From contig NZ_QNUJ01000001.1 in the NCBI RefSeq assembly GCF_003574625.1, positions 620,001 through 684,000 of the forward strand: 64,000 nucleotides of DNA. The letters run 5' to 3'. Numbering within the stretch: the first letter of the stretch is position 1; the number at the start of each line of letters is the position of its first letter. The notes beneath the pieces were generated by a model. That model ran no database searches. It worked only from the letters and a program-made list of their open reading frames with translations, and was not told the origin of the DNA. This document shows positions 53,668 to 62,743 of this stretch, piece by piece. The DNA is from Shinella zoogloeoides. Its GTDB lineage: Bacteria > Pseudomonadota > Alphaproteobacteria > Rhizobiales > Rhizobiaceae. The position numbers and the translations under genes were made by a program.

Positions 53668-53755
53668 CGAACCCGCAGGCCGGCGTGTCGCGCGGTTCCT
53701 TGTGGGAGCTGCAAAGGCATCAACACGGGCGCGCCGGTCCGCGCGGAGGGTTTTC

Positions 53756-55501
53756 ATGACATCGACTTCGCTTTCCGTGCCATCGGGCAGCCGGCTGTTC
53801 CGATCGGGCTTCCTGTTGCCGGCCGCGCTGGTGCTCATCGTCGCCGTGCTGGTGGTCGCGCCGCTCCTGCGCATTCTCCTGTCGACACTGACGCCGGAGG
53901 GGTTTGCCGCCTGGACGGCGGTGCTCGCCAGCCCGCTTTCGACCAATCTTTGGTGGCGGCCGCTGCTGAACACCATGCTGCTCGGCTTCAGCGTCGCCAG
54001 CGGCTGCCTGCTGATCGGCGGCTTCCTCGCCTGGCTCGTCGTGCTTACCGATGTGCCCGGTCGGCGCTTCCTCGGCATGATGGCCTCGCTGCCCTACATG
54101 ATCCCGAGCTTTGCCGCCGCGCTCGCCTGGGGCACGCTGTTCCGCAATTCACGCCTCGGCGGTTCGGCCGGCTTCTTCGAGACGAACGGCCTTGCCATTC
54201 CAGACTGGCTCGCCTGGGGCCTCATCCCCACGGCCATCGTGCTGATCGCCCACTATTATTCGCTCGCCTACACCATCATCGCCGCCGCGCTCGGCTCCGT
54301 CGGGGCCGATCTCGTCGAGGCCGGGCAGATGGCGGGCGCAAGGCGGCCGCGCATCTTCTTCGGCATCATCCTGCCCGTCGTCACGCCGGCGCTGATCGCC
54401 GCGGCCTCGCTCACCTTCGCCGGTGCCGTCGCCAATTTCGCGGCGCCCGCGCTGCTCGGCCTGCCGGTGCGCATGCAGACGCTCTCCACCCGCCTCTTCG
54501 GCATGATCGAGACGGGGCAGAACGAACGCGGCTTCGTGCTCGCGCTGCTGCTCATCGCCGTTTCCGCGCTGTTCCTCTTCCTGTCCGACCGTCTGGTGTC
54601 GGGTCGCAAGGCCTTCATCACGGTCACGGGCAAGGGCGGCCGCACGAAGCGCTTTCCACTCGGCGCCTGGCGCTGGCCGCTCTTTGCCGTCGCACTGCTG
54701 ATCGGCCTCCTGACCACCGTCACGCCGGTGCTGGTGCTGGCCGCATCCAGCCTCGCGCCGCAGAGCGGAGCGCTGTTCTCCAACTGGACGCTGCATTTCT
54801 GGATCGGCGAGGGGGGCGGCGAGATCGCGCAGGGCCAGGCAGGCATCTTCCGCAATCCGGTGCTGATCGACGCGCTCTGGAACACCATCCGCCTCGGCCT
54901 CGTCGTCGCCTTCACCACCATGCTGCTCGGGCTGGCGCTCGCCTATACGATCGTGCAGCGCAAGGGCACTCTCCTCGCGACGCTGCTCAGCCAGCTCGCC
55001 TTCCTGCCCCTGCTGGTGCCGAGCATCGCCTTCGCCGCGGCCTATATCGCGCTGTTCGGTGCGCCCATCGGCCCGTTCCCCTCGCTCTACGGCACCTTCG
55101 CGCTGCTCGTCGTCGCGGCTTCCGCGCATAACCTGCCTTTCGCGGTGCAGTCCGGCCGCTCGGTGCTCGGCCAGATCTCGGCGGATATCGAGGAGAGCGC
55201 GCGGCTGACCGGTGCGGGCCTCATCCGCCGGCTCGTCGCCATCATCTTCCCGCTGGCGATCCGCGGTCTCTTCGCCGGGGCGATCCTCGTCTTCGTGAAG
55301 ATGGTGCGTGACCTCTCGCTGGTCGTGCTTCTCTTCACCGCCACCTCGCCGGTGCTCAGCATGGTCGCCTACCGCTATGCGTCGGAAGGCTTCATGCAGT
55401 TCGCCAATGCCATCACCCTCGTCATCCTCGTCGTCTGCCTTGCGGCCTCGTTCCTGGCCCATGTTCTGCAGAACCGCGTCCAGAAATGGAAAGAGCAATG
55501 A
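53756..55501 (+). CDS. Two-domain ABC permease (FbpB/AfuB type, system 2)
   Basis: A 581-residue permease with two fused membrane halves of about six helices each and two EAA loops: EAGQMAGARRPRIFFGIILP near 185 and EESARLTGAGLIRRLVAIIFP near 480. This single-chain layout is normal for iron-type systems, unlike the two separate permeases of system 1. ATG 53756 has GGAGGG upstream; 18 upstream in-frame codons lack a site. It overlaps the ATPase by 4 bases. Confidence 0.92.
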   Translation: MTSTSLSVPSGSRLFRSGFLLPAALVLIVAVLVVAPLLRILLSTLTPEGFAAWTAVLASPLSTNLWWRPLLNTMLLGFSVASGCLLIGGFLAWLVVLTDVPGRRFLGMMASLPYMIPSFAAALAWGTLFRNSRLGGSAGFFETNGLAIPDWLAWGLIPTAIVLIAHYYSLAYTIIAAALGSVGADLVEAGQMAGARRPRIFFGIILPVVTPALIAAASLTFAGAVANFAAPALLGLPVRMQTLSTRLFGMIETGQNERGFVLALLLIAVSALFLFLSDRLVSGRKAFITVTGKGGRTKRFPLGAWRWPLFAVALLIGLLTTVTPVLVLAASSLAPQSGALFSNWTLHFWIGEGGGEIAQGQAGIFRNPVLIDALWNTIRLGLVVAFTTMLLGLALAYTIVQRKGTLLATLLSQLAFLPLLVPSIAFAAAYIALFGAPIGPFPSLYGTFALLVVAASAHNLPFAVQSGRSVLGQISADIEESARLTGAGLIRRLVAIIFPLAIRGLFAGAILVFVKMVRDLSLVVLLFTATSPVLSMVAYRYASEGFMQFANAITLVILVVCLAASFLAHVLQNRVQKWKEQ

Positions 55502-56598
55502 ACGCCATCGCCACCGGCGCTGCGGACGCCATACAAATCCGCAATCTCGTCAAACGCTTCGGCGCCTTCACCGCCGTCAAGGACGTCGATATCTCCGTGC
55601 CCGCCGGCTCCTTCCTGGTGCTGGTCGGTCCCTCCGGCTGCGGCAAGTCCACGCTGCTGCGTATGCTGGCCGGCCTCGAAAGCCCGAGCGAAGGGGAGAT
55701 AGCCTTCGTCGGCAAGACGGTTTCCAGCGGGGCGGGCGGCGTCATCGCCGATGCCGGCCGCCGCAATGCCGGCCTCGTCTTCCAGAGCTACGCGCTCTGG
55801 CCGCACATGACCGTCGCGGGCAATATCGCCTGGCCGCTGAAGGTTGCCGGCTGGCCGCGGGAAAAGCGCGAGAAGCGGGTGAAGGAAGTCCTCGCCCTTC
55901 TCGGCATCGATGCGCTCGGCGAGCGCTACCCGGCGGAAATCTCCGGCGGCCAGCAGCAGCGCGTGGCGATCGCCCGCACCATCGCGCCGGAACCGAGCAT
56001 CCTGCTCTTCGACGAGCCGCTTTCCAATCTCGATGCGAAACTGCGCATCGAAATGCGCAGCGAGCTGATGCGCATCCACCGGGCGACCGGCGCGACGTCG
56101 GTCTACGTTACCCACGACCAGGTCGAGGCCATGACAATGGCGACCCATGTCGCGGTGCTCAACAACGGCCGCGTCGAGCAGTTCGGCAAACCGATCGATC
56201 TCCTGCGCAATCCGCAGACGACCTTCGTCGCGACCTTCCTCGGCACGCCGCCGGCAAACCTCCTGCCGGTGCGCAGGTCGGGCGAAAGCCTCGTCTTCGG
56301 CGAGACGGCGCTGGCTCCGGCCGCGCTGGCCGGCGGCCGGGACGAGGTGCAGCTTCTCTACCGCGCCGAGGAGGTCGGCGTCGGCGCCGTGGCCGGCGCA
56401 CCGACGCTTACCGCGCGGTTTGCCGAGGCCGCGCCGATCGCCGGGCGGACCATGGTCACGGCGATGGTGGGGGATCTGCGCATCACCGGCATGGCCGACG
56501 GCTATTTCAGCGCGAGCCCGGGCGAGCCCGTTGCGCTTTCTTTCATTCGCACACCCGATGCGGTCTTCGCGACCACTGGAGAAAGGATACATCAATGA
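55498..56598 (+). CDS. ABC transporter ATP-binding protein (FbpC/AfuC type, system 2)
   Basis: A 366-residue ATPase. Walker A GPSGCGKST (about 43-51), signature [14 protein letters not shown], Walker B ILLFDEPLSNLDAKL and switch VTHDQVEAM are intact, and residues 250-366 form the regulatory domain. ATG 55498 overlaps the permease stop. The stop in turn overlaps the phosphatase start, so the whole set is translationally coupled. Confidence 0.92.
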   Translation: MNAIATGAADAIQIRNLVKRFGAFTAVKDVDISVPAGSFLVLVGPSGCGKSTLLRMLAGLESPSEGEIAFVGKTVSSGAGGVIADAGRRNAGLVFQSYALWPHMTVAGNIAWPLKVAGWPREKREKRVKEVLALLGIDALGERYPAEISGGQQQRVAIARTIAPEPSILLFDEPLSNLDAKLRIEMRSELMRIHRATGATSVYVTHDQVEAMTMATHVAVLNNGRVEQFGKPIDLLRNPQTTFVATFLGTPPANLLPVRRSGESLVFGETALAPAALAGGRDEVQLLYRAEEVGVGAVAGAPTLTARFAEAAPIAGRTMVTAMVGDLRITGMADGYFSASPGEPVALSFIRTPDAVFATTGERIHQ

Positions 56599-57200
56599 GG
56601 CTGATCCTCATGCGCCACGGCGAAACGGAGTGGAACGCCGAACAGAGGCTGCAGGGACAGGACAATTCGCTTCTCTCCGAGCGCGGCGTCGCCCAGGTCA
56701 AGCGCTTCCGCGCCTATGCGAAGGCTCTGCAGCCGGCGCGTATCATCGCCTCCGATCTCGGCCGCACCCGGCAGACGGTCGCGCTGATCGGCCATCCCGA
56801 CGCCCCCTCGGACGAGCGGTTCCGCGAGTTGGACATGGGCGAATGGACCGGCCGCTGCAAGCCCGACCTCATCGCCGAACGGCCCGACGACTACGCGGCC
56901 TGGCGGGCCGGGCGCTTCACGCCGGATAGGGGCGAGACCTGGGGCGTGTTTCGCAGCCGCGTTGCCGAAGGGGTGCGCGACTGGATGGCCCGCACGGAGG
57001 GCGATCTTCTCGTCGTTGCGCATGGCGGCGTGATCCGTGCGGCCTGCCATGAATTCCTCGACCTGCCGCCGTCCCGTGTCGTGCCGGTAACGCCTGGAAC
57101 GGCGACCATCCTCAACTTCCCGGGGCGGGACAGATCGGCTGCGCAGCTCGAAGGCTACAATATCGGGTCTGTTGCTCCCGATGTTTCGGTCGCCGATTGA
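56595..57200 (+). CDS. Histidine phosphatase family protein
   Basis: A 201-residue phosphoglycerate-mutase-like phosphatase. The RHG motif is at the very N-terminus (LILMRHGETEWN, catalytic His about residue 8), Arg in SDLGRTRQT, Glu in RELDMGEWTG and the second His in VVAHGGVIRA. The family includes GpmB, CobC and sugar phosphatases. It overlaps the ATPase gene by 4 bases and is the last gene before a terminator. Its likely job is to dephosphorylate the compound imported by system 2. That is inference from position. Confidence 0.9.
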   Translation: MRLILMRHGETEWNAEQRLQGQDNSLLSERGVAQVKRFRAYAKALQPARIIASDLGRTRQTVALIGHPDAPSDERFRELDMGEWTGRCKPDLIAERPDDYAAWRAGRFTPDRGETWGVFRSRVAEGVRDWMARTEGDLLVVAHGGVIRAACHEFLDLPPSRVVPVTPGTATILNFPGRDRSAAQLEGYNIGSVAPDVSVAD

Positions 57201-57205
57201 TCCCC

Positions 57206-57239
57206 GAGGCGGATCGTTGCCTTCGGCTTCGTCCGCCTC
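57206..57239 (+). terminator. Hairpin upstream of main terminator
   Basis: GAGGCGGA (57206-57213) and TCCGCCTC (57232-57239) are exact complements with an 18-nt loop, just behind the phosphatase stop. A stronger hairpin with T-run follows at 57290. Confidence 0.45.
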
Positions 57240-57289
57240 CACCTTTCCGCGCCTGCGGGACTTTGCGGTCCTGCCATTCGAAACTGCCG

Positions 57290-57324
57290 GGGAAGTCCGG
57301 ATCGGCAGGCCGGACTTCCCGTTT
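57290..57324 (+). terminator. Rho-independent terminator of the system 2 operon
   Basis: GGGAAGTCCGG (57290-57300) pairs exactly with CCGGACTTCCC (57310-57320) around a 9-nt loop, followed by GTTTT. It ends the plus-strand operon immediately before the convergent SulP gene. Confidence 0.8.
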
Positions 57325-57329
57325 TCATC

Positions 57330-58817
57330 TCAATGTCCGGTCGATGCTGAGAACGCGGCATGCTCCTTGTCGTGCAGGGCGAAGCGGTCGAGCATGTGCG
57401 CGCTCGCCTCGTTGACGCCGGACACGGAGACATCGATGCCCTGCCGGCGGTACCTGAGGACGATCTTGTCGAGGGCGCCGACGGCGGTAATGTCCCACAG
57501 ATGCGCTTGCGACACGTCGATCGTGACCTTGCTTACCGGCTCGGTGAAATCGAAGGCGGCGATGAACCCTTCCGCGGAAGCGAAGAAGATCTGACCGTCG
57601 ACATGATAGGTGCGCTCGCTCTTCTCCTCGTTCAGGGTGGAGCGAACGTGGAAGAGCCTCGCAACCTTGCCGGCGAAGAACACGCCCGAGAGCAACACGC
57701 CGACGAGGACGCCCTTTGCGAGATCGTGCGTGCCGACCACGGTCGCCACCGTCGCCAGCATCACGATGGAAGACGACGGCGGATTTCGGCGAAGGTCCAG
57801 GATCGACCGCCAGGAAAACGTGCCGATCGATACCATGATCATGACGGCGACCAGTGCCGCCATCGGGATGATGCGTACGAGATCGTCCAGCACGAGGATG
57901 AGGAACAGGAGAAACGAACCGGCCACGAAGGTGGAGAGCCGTCCGCGACCGCCGGAGGTGACGTTGATCATCGACTGGCCGATCATGGCGCAGCCGCCCA
58001 TGCCGCCGATGAGGCTGGAGGCGATGTTGCTTGCGCCCTGCCCGATGCACTCCTGGCTCTTCGAGCTTGGCGTGTCCGTCATGTCGTCGACGATCTGGGC
58101 TGTCAGCAGCGATTCCAGCAGGCCGACCGCGGCGAGCGCCACCGAGTACGGGAAGATGATCTGCAGCGTCTCGAAGGTCAGCGGGACCTTTGGCAGCGCG
58201 ACGATCGGCAGAGCGGACGGCAGTTCGCCGAGATCGCCGACGGTGCGCAGATCCAGGCCGCCCCACCAGGCGATGCCGGTCAGGACGAGAATGGCGACCA
58301 GCGGCGAGGGGATGGCCTTGGTGACATAGGGAAAGAGGTAGATAATCGCGAGGCCTGCGGCGATCATGGCATAGGTCAGCCCCGGCACGCCGATGAGTTC
58401 CGGCAACTGCGCCATGAAGATCAGGATCGCCAGCGCGTTGACGAAGCCGGTGATGACCGAGCGCGAGACGAAGCGCATCACGCGGCCGAGCTTCAGGAGG
58501 CCGGCGCCGATCTGGATGAGGCCCATCAGCAGCGTGGCGGCGAAGAGGTATTCCAGGCCGTGCTCCTTGACGAGCGTGACCATCAGAACGGCGGTTGCCG
58601 CCGTTGCGGCCGAGATCATGCCCGGCCGGCCGCCGGTGAAGGCGGAGACGCAGGCGATGGCGAAGGAGGCGAAAAGCCCGACCTTTGGATCGACGCCGGC
58701 AATGACCGAGAAGCCGATGGCCTCCGGAATGAGGGCAAGCGCGACGACGATGCCGGAGAGAATGTCGGCGCGAACGTTCGAGAACCACTCGCGCTTGTAG
58801 GCTGTCAGATTGAACAT
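57330..58817 (-). CDS. SulP family anion transporter with STAS domain
   Basis: A 495-residue inner-membrane transporter of the SLC26/SulP family. The N-terminal signature is [20 protein letters not shown] (about 21-40), then [17 protein letters not shown] and a membrane domain to about 385, followed by a cytoplasmic STAS domain (about 395-490: [20 protein letters not shown]). It probably imports sulfate, bicarbonate or another small anion. I prefer ATG 58817; a GTG at 58865 would add 16 residues but removes the leader. The leader contains two hairpins (58893-58938). Confidence 0.9.
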   Translation of the reverse strand: MFNLTAYKREWFSNVRADILSGIVVALALIPEAIGFSVIAGVDPKVGLFASFAIACVSAFTGGRPGMISAATAATAVLMVTLVKEHGLEYLFAATLLMGLIQIGAGLLKLGRVMRFVSRSVITGFVNALAILIFMAQLPELIGVPGLTYAMIAAGLAIIYLFPYVTKAIPSPLVAILVLTGIAWWGGLDLRTVGDLGELPSALPIVALPKVPLTFETLQIIFPYSVALAAVGLLESLLTAQIVDDMTDTPSSKSQECIGQGASNIASSLIGGMGGCAMIGQSMINVTSGGRGRLSTFVAGSFLLFLILVLDDLVRIIPMAALVAVMIMVSIGTFSWRSILDLRRNPPSSSIVMLATVATVVGTHDLAKGVLVGVLLSGVFFAGKVARLFHVRSTLNEEKSERTYHVDGQIFFASAEGFIAAFDFTEPVSKVTIDVSQAHLWDITAVGALDKIVLRYRRQGIDVSVSGVNEASAHMLDRFALHDKEHAAFSASTGH

Positions 58818-58892
58818 GGGAAAGTCCGCAAGAGTAGTGCATCCAGACCGGACGATGTCCGGCACGTGAACTGGTTTGATGCTTTTGCGTTG

Positions 58893-58938
58893 TCTGGCGG
58901 ATCGGCGGCCAGAAGAGCCACCCGGAATTTCACCGGGT
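58893..58938 (-). promoter_or_regulatory. Structured 5' leader of the SulP gene
   Basis: On the minus strand, hairpin ACCCGG-N7-CCGGGT (58920-58938) is followed by TCTGGC-N9-GCCAGA (58893-58913). Alphaproteobacterial SulP genes can carry the sul1 motif, a candidate cis-regulatory RNA. I cannot confirm the sul1 consensus here, so it is a possibility only. Confidence 0.4.
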
Positions 58939-59237
58939 CCGGGGTGAATGAAGCCGTTATAGAAAATGTTGCGCGCGGGTCAACGGCGATTTCGGACAAG
59001 ATGTGGCGGGATGGCCGGAGGAAAGACGATGAAACGAAAGGCAGCCTCTCCTGCGGCGCATTTTCGGGCATCGCGCAGCGCAATCCGGCAAGTCGGGTCC
59101 CCGCGGCCGTTGCATCCGTTCTGCCGGCATTCTCCTCTACCGTCGAACATCCCTTGAACCGCCCATGATGTCGGCCGTGGCCTGTCAGTGGTGGCCGGTT
59201 ACGGCTGCCTGAAGCAGGAAAGCATCTTACTGTCGAT

Positions 59238-59304
59238 GAGATCGATCTCTTTTCGGTTGACAGAGGAAAAGGGCATGCTATCCGTTAATGAGATCGATCT
59301 CATT
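59238..59304 (+). promoter_or_regulatory. Paired LacI-type operators flanking a promoter
   Basis: GAGATCGATCTC (59238-59249) and the 18-bp perfect palindrome AATGAGATCGATCTCATT (59287-59304) share the same core with a central CG. Their centres are 52 bp apart (about five helical turns). TTGACA (59257-59262) and a weak TATCCG (59279-59284) lie between them. This is a classical looping arrangement for a LacI-family repressor. Confidence 0.7.
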
Positions 59305-59322
59305 TTCACGGAGGAGAGAAAA

Positions 59323-60282
59323 ATGAGCCGCATCCGCCGCATGATGATTGCTGCAACCGTTTCCATGCTCGCCATCGGCGCGCATGCCGCAAATGCCGAG
59401 GACAAGCTGAAGGTCGCCTTCATTCCCGGTATCGCTTCCGACCCGTTCTTCCTGGCGATGGAGAAGGGCGCGCGGGCGGCGGCCGAGAAGCTCGGCGTCG
59501 AGCTCGTCTGGCAGGGCAGCGCCTCGGAATATTCGCCGCAATCGCAGATGCCGTTCGTCGATGCGGCGCTTGCCGACGATATCGATGCGCTCATTCTCGT
59601 GCCGACCGATCCGGACTCGCTCCAGCCGGCCGTCGTGCGGGCGGAGGCCGCGGGCATTCCGGTCATCACCGTCGACACGACCGTCACCGACCAGGCCTAC
59701 CTGACCTCTCACATCACCGGCGACAATGTCGACGGAGGACGGCAGGCGGCCAGGACGCTGGCCGGGCAGATCGGCGGCGAGGGCAAGGTCTTCATCATGT
59801 CCGGCTCGCCGGGCGCGACGACCAACACCTTGCGCGAACAGGGCTTCCGCGAGGAACTGGCGGCGAACTTCCCGAAGATCGAGATCGTCGGCCGCGAATA
59901 TGCCAACAGCCAGCCGGCCACCGCGACATCTGCGGTCAACACGGTGCTTCTGAACCATCCCGATCTTGCCGGCATCTTCGCGATCGACGGCACGAGCGGC
60001 ACGGGCACGATCGCCGCTTTGCGCAACAGCAATGCGGTCGGCAAGGTCAAGCTCGTCGGTTACGACGCCTACAAGGCGCAGGTCGATGCGTTGCAGGAAG
60101 GCGTCTTCACCGCGCTGGTCGCCCAGCAGCCGGCCAAGGAGGCGGAACTGGCCCTCGAATACGCCAAGGCGAAGGTCACGGGCGAGGGCGCCGACAAGAT
60201 CGAGAAATCCGTGGTCATTCCGAACGTGGTCATGACCAGGGAGAATTTCGCGGAGACGGGCTCCTCCATGTATTCGGAGTGA
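59323..60282 (+). CDS. Periplasmic sugar-binding protein of ABC transporter (RbsB type)
   Basis: A 319-residue type I binding protein. ATG 59323 has GGAGGAGAG upstream; the longer frame starting at 59188 runs through the operators. A signal peptide (RRMMIAATVSMLAIGAHA, cleavage after ANA) leads to KVAFIPGIASDPFFLAMEKG, LILVPTDPDSLQPAV, IPVITVDTTV and GIFAIDGTSGTGTI, as in ribose/allose/autoinducer-2-type proteins. First gene of the HPS/PHI operon. Confidence 0.92.
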   Translation: MSRIRRMMIAATVSMLAIGAHAANAEDKLKVAFIPGIASDPFFLAMEKGARAAAEKLGVELVWQGSASEYSPQSQMPFVDAALADDIDALILVPTDPDSLQPAVVRAEAAGIPVITVDTTVTDQAYLTSHITGDNVDGGRQAARTLAGQIGGEGKVFIMSGSPGATTNTLREQGFREELAANFPKIEIVGREYANSQPATATSAVNTVLLNHPDLAGIFAIDGTSGTGTIAALRNSNAVGKVKLVGYDAYKAQVDALQEGVFTALVAQQPAKEAELALEYAKAKVTGEGADKIEKSVVIPNVVMTRENFAETGSSMYSE

Positions 60283-60322
60283 GCCGGCGGCTCTCCTGTT
60301 TCCCGCGCGGAGATCTACGACA

Positions 60323-61312
60323 ATGGAAATGCAAGGCAAGTTGGCCCGCCTGAAGGCGTCCGGCCTCAGGCAGGATGTCGTCCTGTTGCTGCTGTTCTGC
60401 GTGATGGTGCTGGCGTTCTCGCTCGCCAATCCCCGGTTCTTCTCGGTTCGGGCCATGGCGAACATCCTTCAGGACTTCTCGCCCGTCGTCCTGATGGCGA
60501 TCGGCCAGACCTTCGTCATCGCCTCCAGGGGCATCGATCTCTCCGTGGGCTCCGTTCTCGGGCTGGCGGGCGTCTCCATGGCGCTCGTCATCCGCGCTGC
60601 GAACGAGGCGAGCATCGATCCGTGGCTGGCGATTGCGCTCGGCCTTCTGGCAGCGGTCGGCGTCGGCGTCGTGGTCGGCCTGATCAACGGGTTTCTGATC
60701 ACCTATTGCCGGCTGGTGCCCTTCGTCGCGACGCTGGCGACGATGGGCGCGGCCGCCGGCATGAGCCTCGTGCTGACCGGCGGCACGCAGATTGCCGGCG
60801 CGCCGAAGGAGGTCATCCTGCTCGGCAACGCCACCTATTTCGGCGCGCTGACCGTGCCCGTCATCGCCGTGTTCGTCATCATCGCCGTCTCCTGGGCCTT
60901 CATGTCCCGGGCCCGGTTCGGCCGCTGGACCTATGCGATCGGCTCCAATCCCTTCGCGGCGCGGGGCGCGGGCATCGATGTCGAGCGGCATCTCATCAAG
61001 CTCTACCTGCTGTCCGGCGTGCTGGCAGCCCTTGCCGGCGCGTTCGTCTATTTCCGGCTCGGCTCCGGCTCGCCGCTCTCCGGGCGCGGCGGCGAACTGA
61101 ACGCCATCGCCGCGACGGTCATCGGCGGCGTCAGCCTGCTCGGCGGCACGGGCAAGCTGTCGGGCGTCGTGGTCGGTGCGCTCATCACGACCGCGGTGCT
61201 GAGCGGCCTCATCCTGATCGGCGTCCAGCCCAACTGGCAGCAGATCGTCGTGGCGGCGCTCATCGCGCTGGCCGTTGGTATCCAGGGACTTGGCGCAAAG
61301 GGAGGCCGCTGA
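60323..61312 (+). CDS. Sugar ABC transporter permease (RbsC type)
   Basis: A 329-residue permease with about eight to ten helices. ASRGIDLSVGSVLGLAGVSM (near 70), PFVATLATMGAAAG (near 133) and ATVIGGVSLLGGTGK (near 267) are family landmarks. Its TGA overlaps the ATG of the ATPase. It forms the channel for the substrate bound by the protein at 59323. Confidence 0.92.
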   Translation: MEMQGKLARLKASGLRQDVVLLLLFCVMVLAFSLANPRFFSVRAMANILQDFSPVVLMAIGQTFVIASRGIDLSVGSVLGLAGVSMALVIRAANEASIDPWLAIALGLLAAVGVGVVVGLINGFLITYCRLVPFVATLATMGAAAGMSLVLTGGTQIAGAPKEVILLGNATYFGALTVPVIAVFVIIAVSWAFMSRARFGRWTYAIGSNPFAARGAGIDVERHLIKLYLLSGVLAALAGAFVYFRLGSGSPLSGRGGELNAIAATVIGGVSLLGGTGKLSGVVVGALITTAVLSGLILIGVQPNWQQIVVAALIALAVGIQGLGAKGGR

Positions 61313-62079
61313 TGGAAAACGCTTCCGTTCTTTACGAGGTCCGTGGCGTGGGCAAGCGCTATGGCGGTGTCGTGGCGCTCGACAATGTCGACTTCGCCCT
61401 GCGCGCCGGAGAGGTGGTCGGCCTCGTCGGCGACAACGGCGCGGGCAAGTCGACGCTGGTCAAGGTGCTGTCCGGCGCGCACGAGCCGGACAGCGGCGAG
61501 ATCTATCTCGACGGCGTGCGCCGGGTATGGAAATCGCCGCATGACGCGCTGGAGGCGGGCGTCGAGACACTCTATCAGGATTCGGGCGTCGCGCCGGACC
61601 TTACGGTGGCGGCCAATGTTTTCCTCGGCCGCGAGATCGTGCGCAAGGGCCTTCTCGGCAAGCTCGGCTTCCTCGACGAGAAGGCCATGCGGCGCCAGGC
61701 CCATGCCGGGCTCGAGCAGGTCGGCATCGCCGTGCCGGCCAGCGATCGCCCGGTGGCGCGCCTTTCGGGCGGCCAGCGCCAGGCCGTCGCCATCGGCCGG
61801 GCTGTCGCCTGGGCGAACAAGGTCATCCTTCTGGACGAGCCCACCAACCATCTCGGCGCGCGCCAGGCGGGGGAGGTGCTGGAGATCATCCGCAATGCCC
61901 GCGCCAAGGGCTTCGGCGTCATCTTCATCTCCCACACGCTGCCGCACGTGCTGGAGGTGACGGACCGCATCGTCGTCCTGCGCCTCGGCCGGGTGGTCGT
62001 GGACGCGCCGTCCTCGGCATTCACACCCGACAGCCTCTTGAAGGCGATCACCGGCCTCGGTCAACCTGAAGGAAAATAG
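61312..62079 (+). CDS. Sugar ABC transporter ATP-binding protein (single-domain)
   Basis: A 255-residue single-domain ATPase of the FrcA type, resembling the one at 2415. Walker A GDNGAGKST (about 40-48), signature LSGGQRQA, Walker B VILLDEPTNHLGARQ and switch ISHTLPHV are visible. The ATG overlaps the permease stop by one base pair set (TGATG). It is 4 bases from the hexulose-phosphate-synthase-like gene. Confidence 0.92.
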   Translation: MENASVLYEVRGVGKRYGGVVALDNVDFALRAGEVVGLVGDNGAGKSTLVKVLSGAHEPDSGEIYLDGVRRVWKSPHDALEAGVETLYQDSGVAPDLTVAANVFLGREIVRKGLLGKLGFLDEKAMRRQAHAGLEQVGIAVPASDRPVARLSGGQRQAVAIGRAVAWANKVILLDEPTNHLGARQAGEVLEIIRNARAKGFGVIFISHTLPHVLEVTDRIVVLRLGRVVVDAPSSAFTPDSLLKAITGLGQPEGK

Positions 62080-62083
62080 CCCC

Positions 62084-62743
62084 ATGCTGCTGCAAGTCGC
62101 GCTCGACAAGCCCGAGCATCTCGGAATCCTGCCCGCTCTTACGGGCCTTGCCGATATCATCGAAGTGGGAACCCCGCTTCTCAAGCGGTTCGGCGTCGCC
62201 GCCATCACGACGGTGCGCGAGATCTGCCCCGACGTGCCCGTCCTCGCCGATACGAAGACGGTCGATGGCGGCGCGCTCGAAGCCAACATGGTGTTCGGCG
62301 CGGGCGCCTCCTTCATGACCGTGCTGTCCTGCGCCCCCAGGGCGACGCACGAGACGGTCGGCAAATGCGCCGTCGCCTTCGGCGCTTCCGTCATCGTCGA
62401 CACGATCACGGAATCCGGCAAGCCGATCCTGCTCCCGCAGGACTTCGCCCTGCCGGAGGGCTTTGCCTATGTCGCGGTGCATTCGCCGACGGATGCGCGC
62501 CTCGCCGGCGACAATTCGACCGGCCACATCGACGCCGTCGCCGCCATGCATGCGCGCGGCTTCCGCGTGTCGCTCGCCGGCGGCATCGGCCCGGCGACGC
62601 TGGATTCGGTCATCGCCGTCAAACCCGAGATTCTCGTCGTCGGCAGCGCCATCACAGAATCGGAAACCCCAGGAAAGGTAGCATCATGGATCAAGGAACG
62701 GCTCCCGGAACAAGGCCTTGGCTGGCCGTGGGACAAGAAATAG
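62084..62743 (+). CDS. 3-hexulose-6-phosphate synthase-like protein (OMP decarboxylase superfamily)
   Basis: A 219-residue TIM barrel. LQVALDKPEHLGILPAL, IIEVGTPLLKRFG, VLADTKTVDGGALEANMVFGAGASFMTVL and SLAGGIGPATLD match HPS (HxlA) and the related 3-keto-L-gulonate-6-phosphate decarboxylase (UlaD/SgbH). HPS joins formaldehyde to ribulose 5-phosphate, or runs in reverse. The neighbouring PHI-like gene favours HPS chemistry or an analogue on another ketose phosphate. It overlaps the PHI-like gene by 58 bases in another frame, so co-evolved expression is likely. Confidence 0.82.
   Translation: MLLQVALDKPEHLGILPALTGLADIIEVGTPLLKRFGVAAITTVREICPDVPVLADTKTVDGGALEANMVFGAGASFMTVLSCAPRATHETVGKCAVAFGASVIVDTITESGKPILLPQDFALPEGFAYVAVHSPTDARLAGDNSTGHIDAVAAMHARGFRVSLAGGIGPATLDSVIAVKPEILVVGSAITESETPGKVASWIKERLPEQGLGWPWDKK

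Larger units (their letters stand above)
58818..59322. other. 505-base region between divergent SulP and sugar operons
   Basis: It holds the structured SulP leader (58893-58938, minus strand), about 270 bases with no gene or clear motif, then two LacI-type palindromes flanking a TTGACA promoter element (59238-59304) and the ribosome site GGAGGAGAG (59310-59318). No RNA gene recognised. Confidence 0.65.

Noticed and set aside
43656-57200. Ferric iron uptake as the function of the two family 1 importers
   Set aside because: No adjacent Tyr pair seen in the binding proteins, and the operons carry phosphatases, an isomerase and an RpiR regulator; iron remains possible but less likely.
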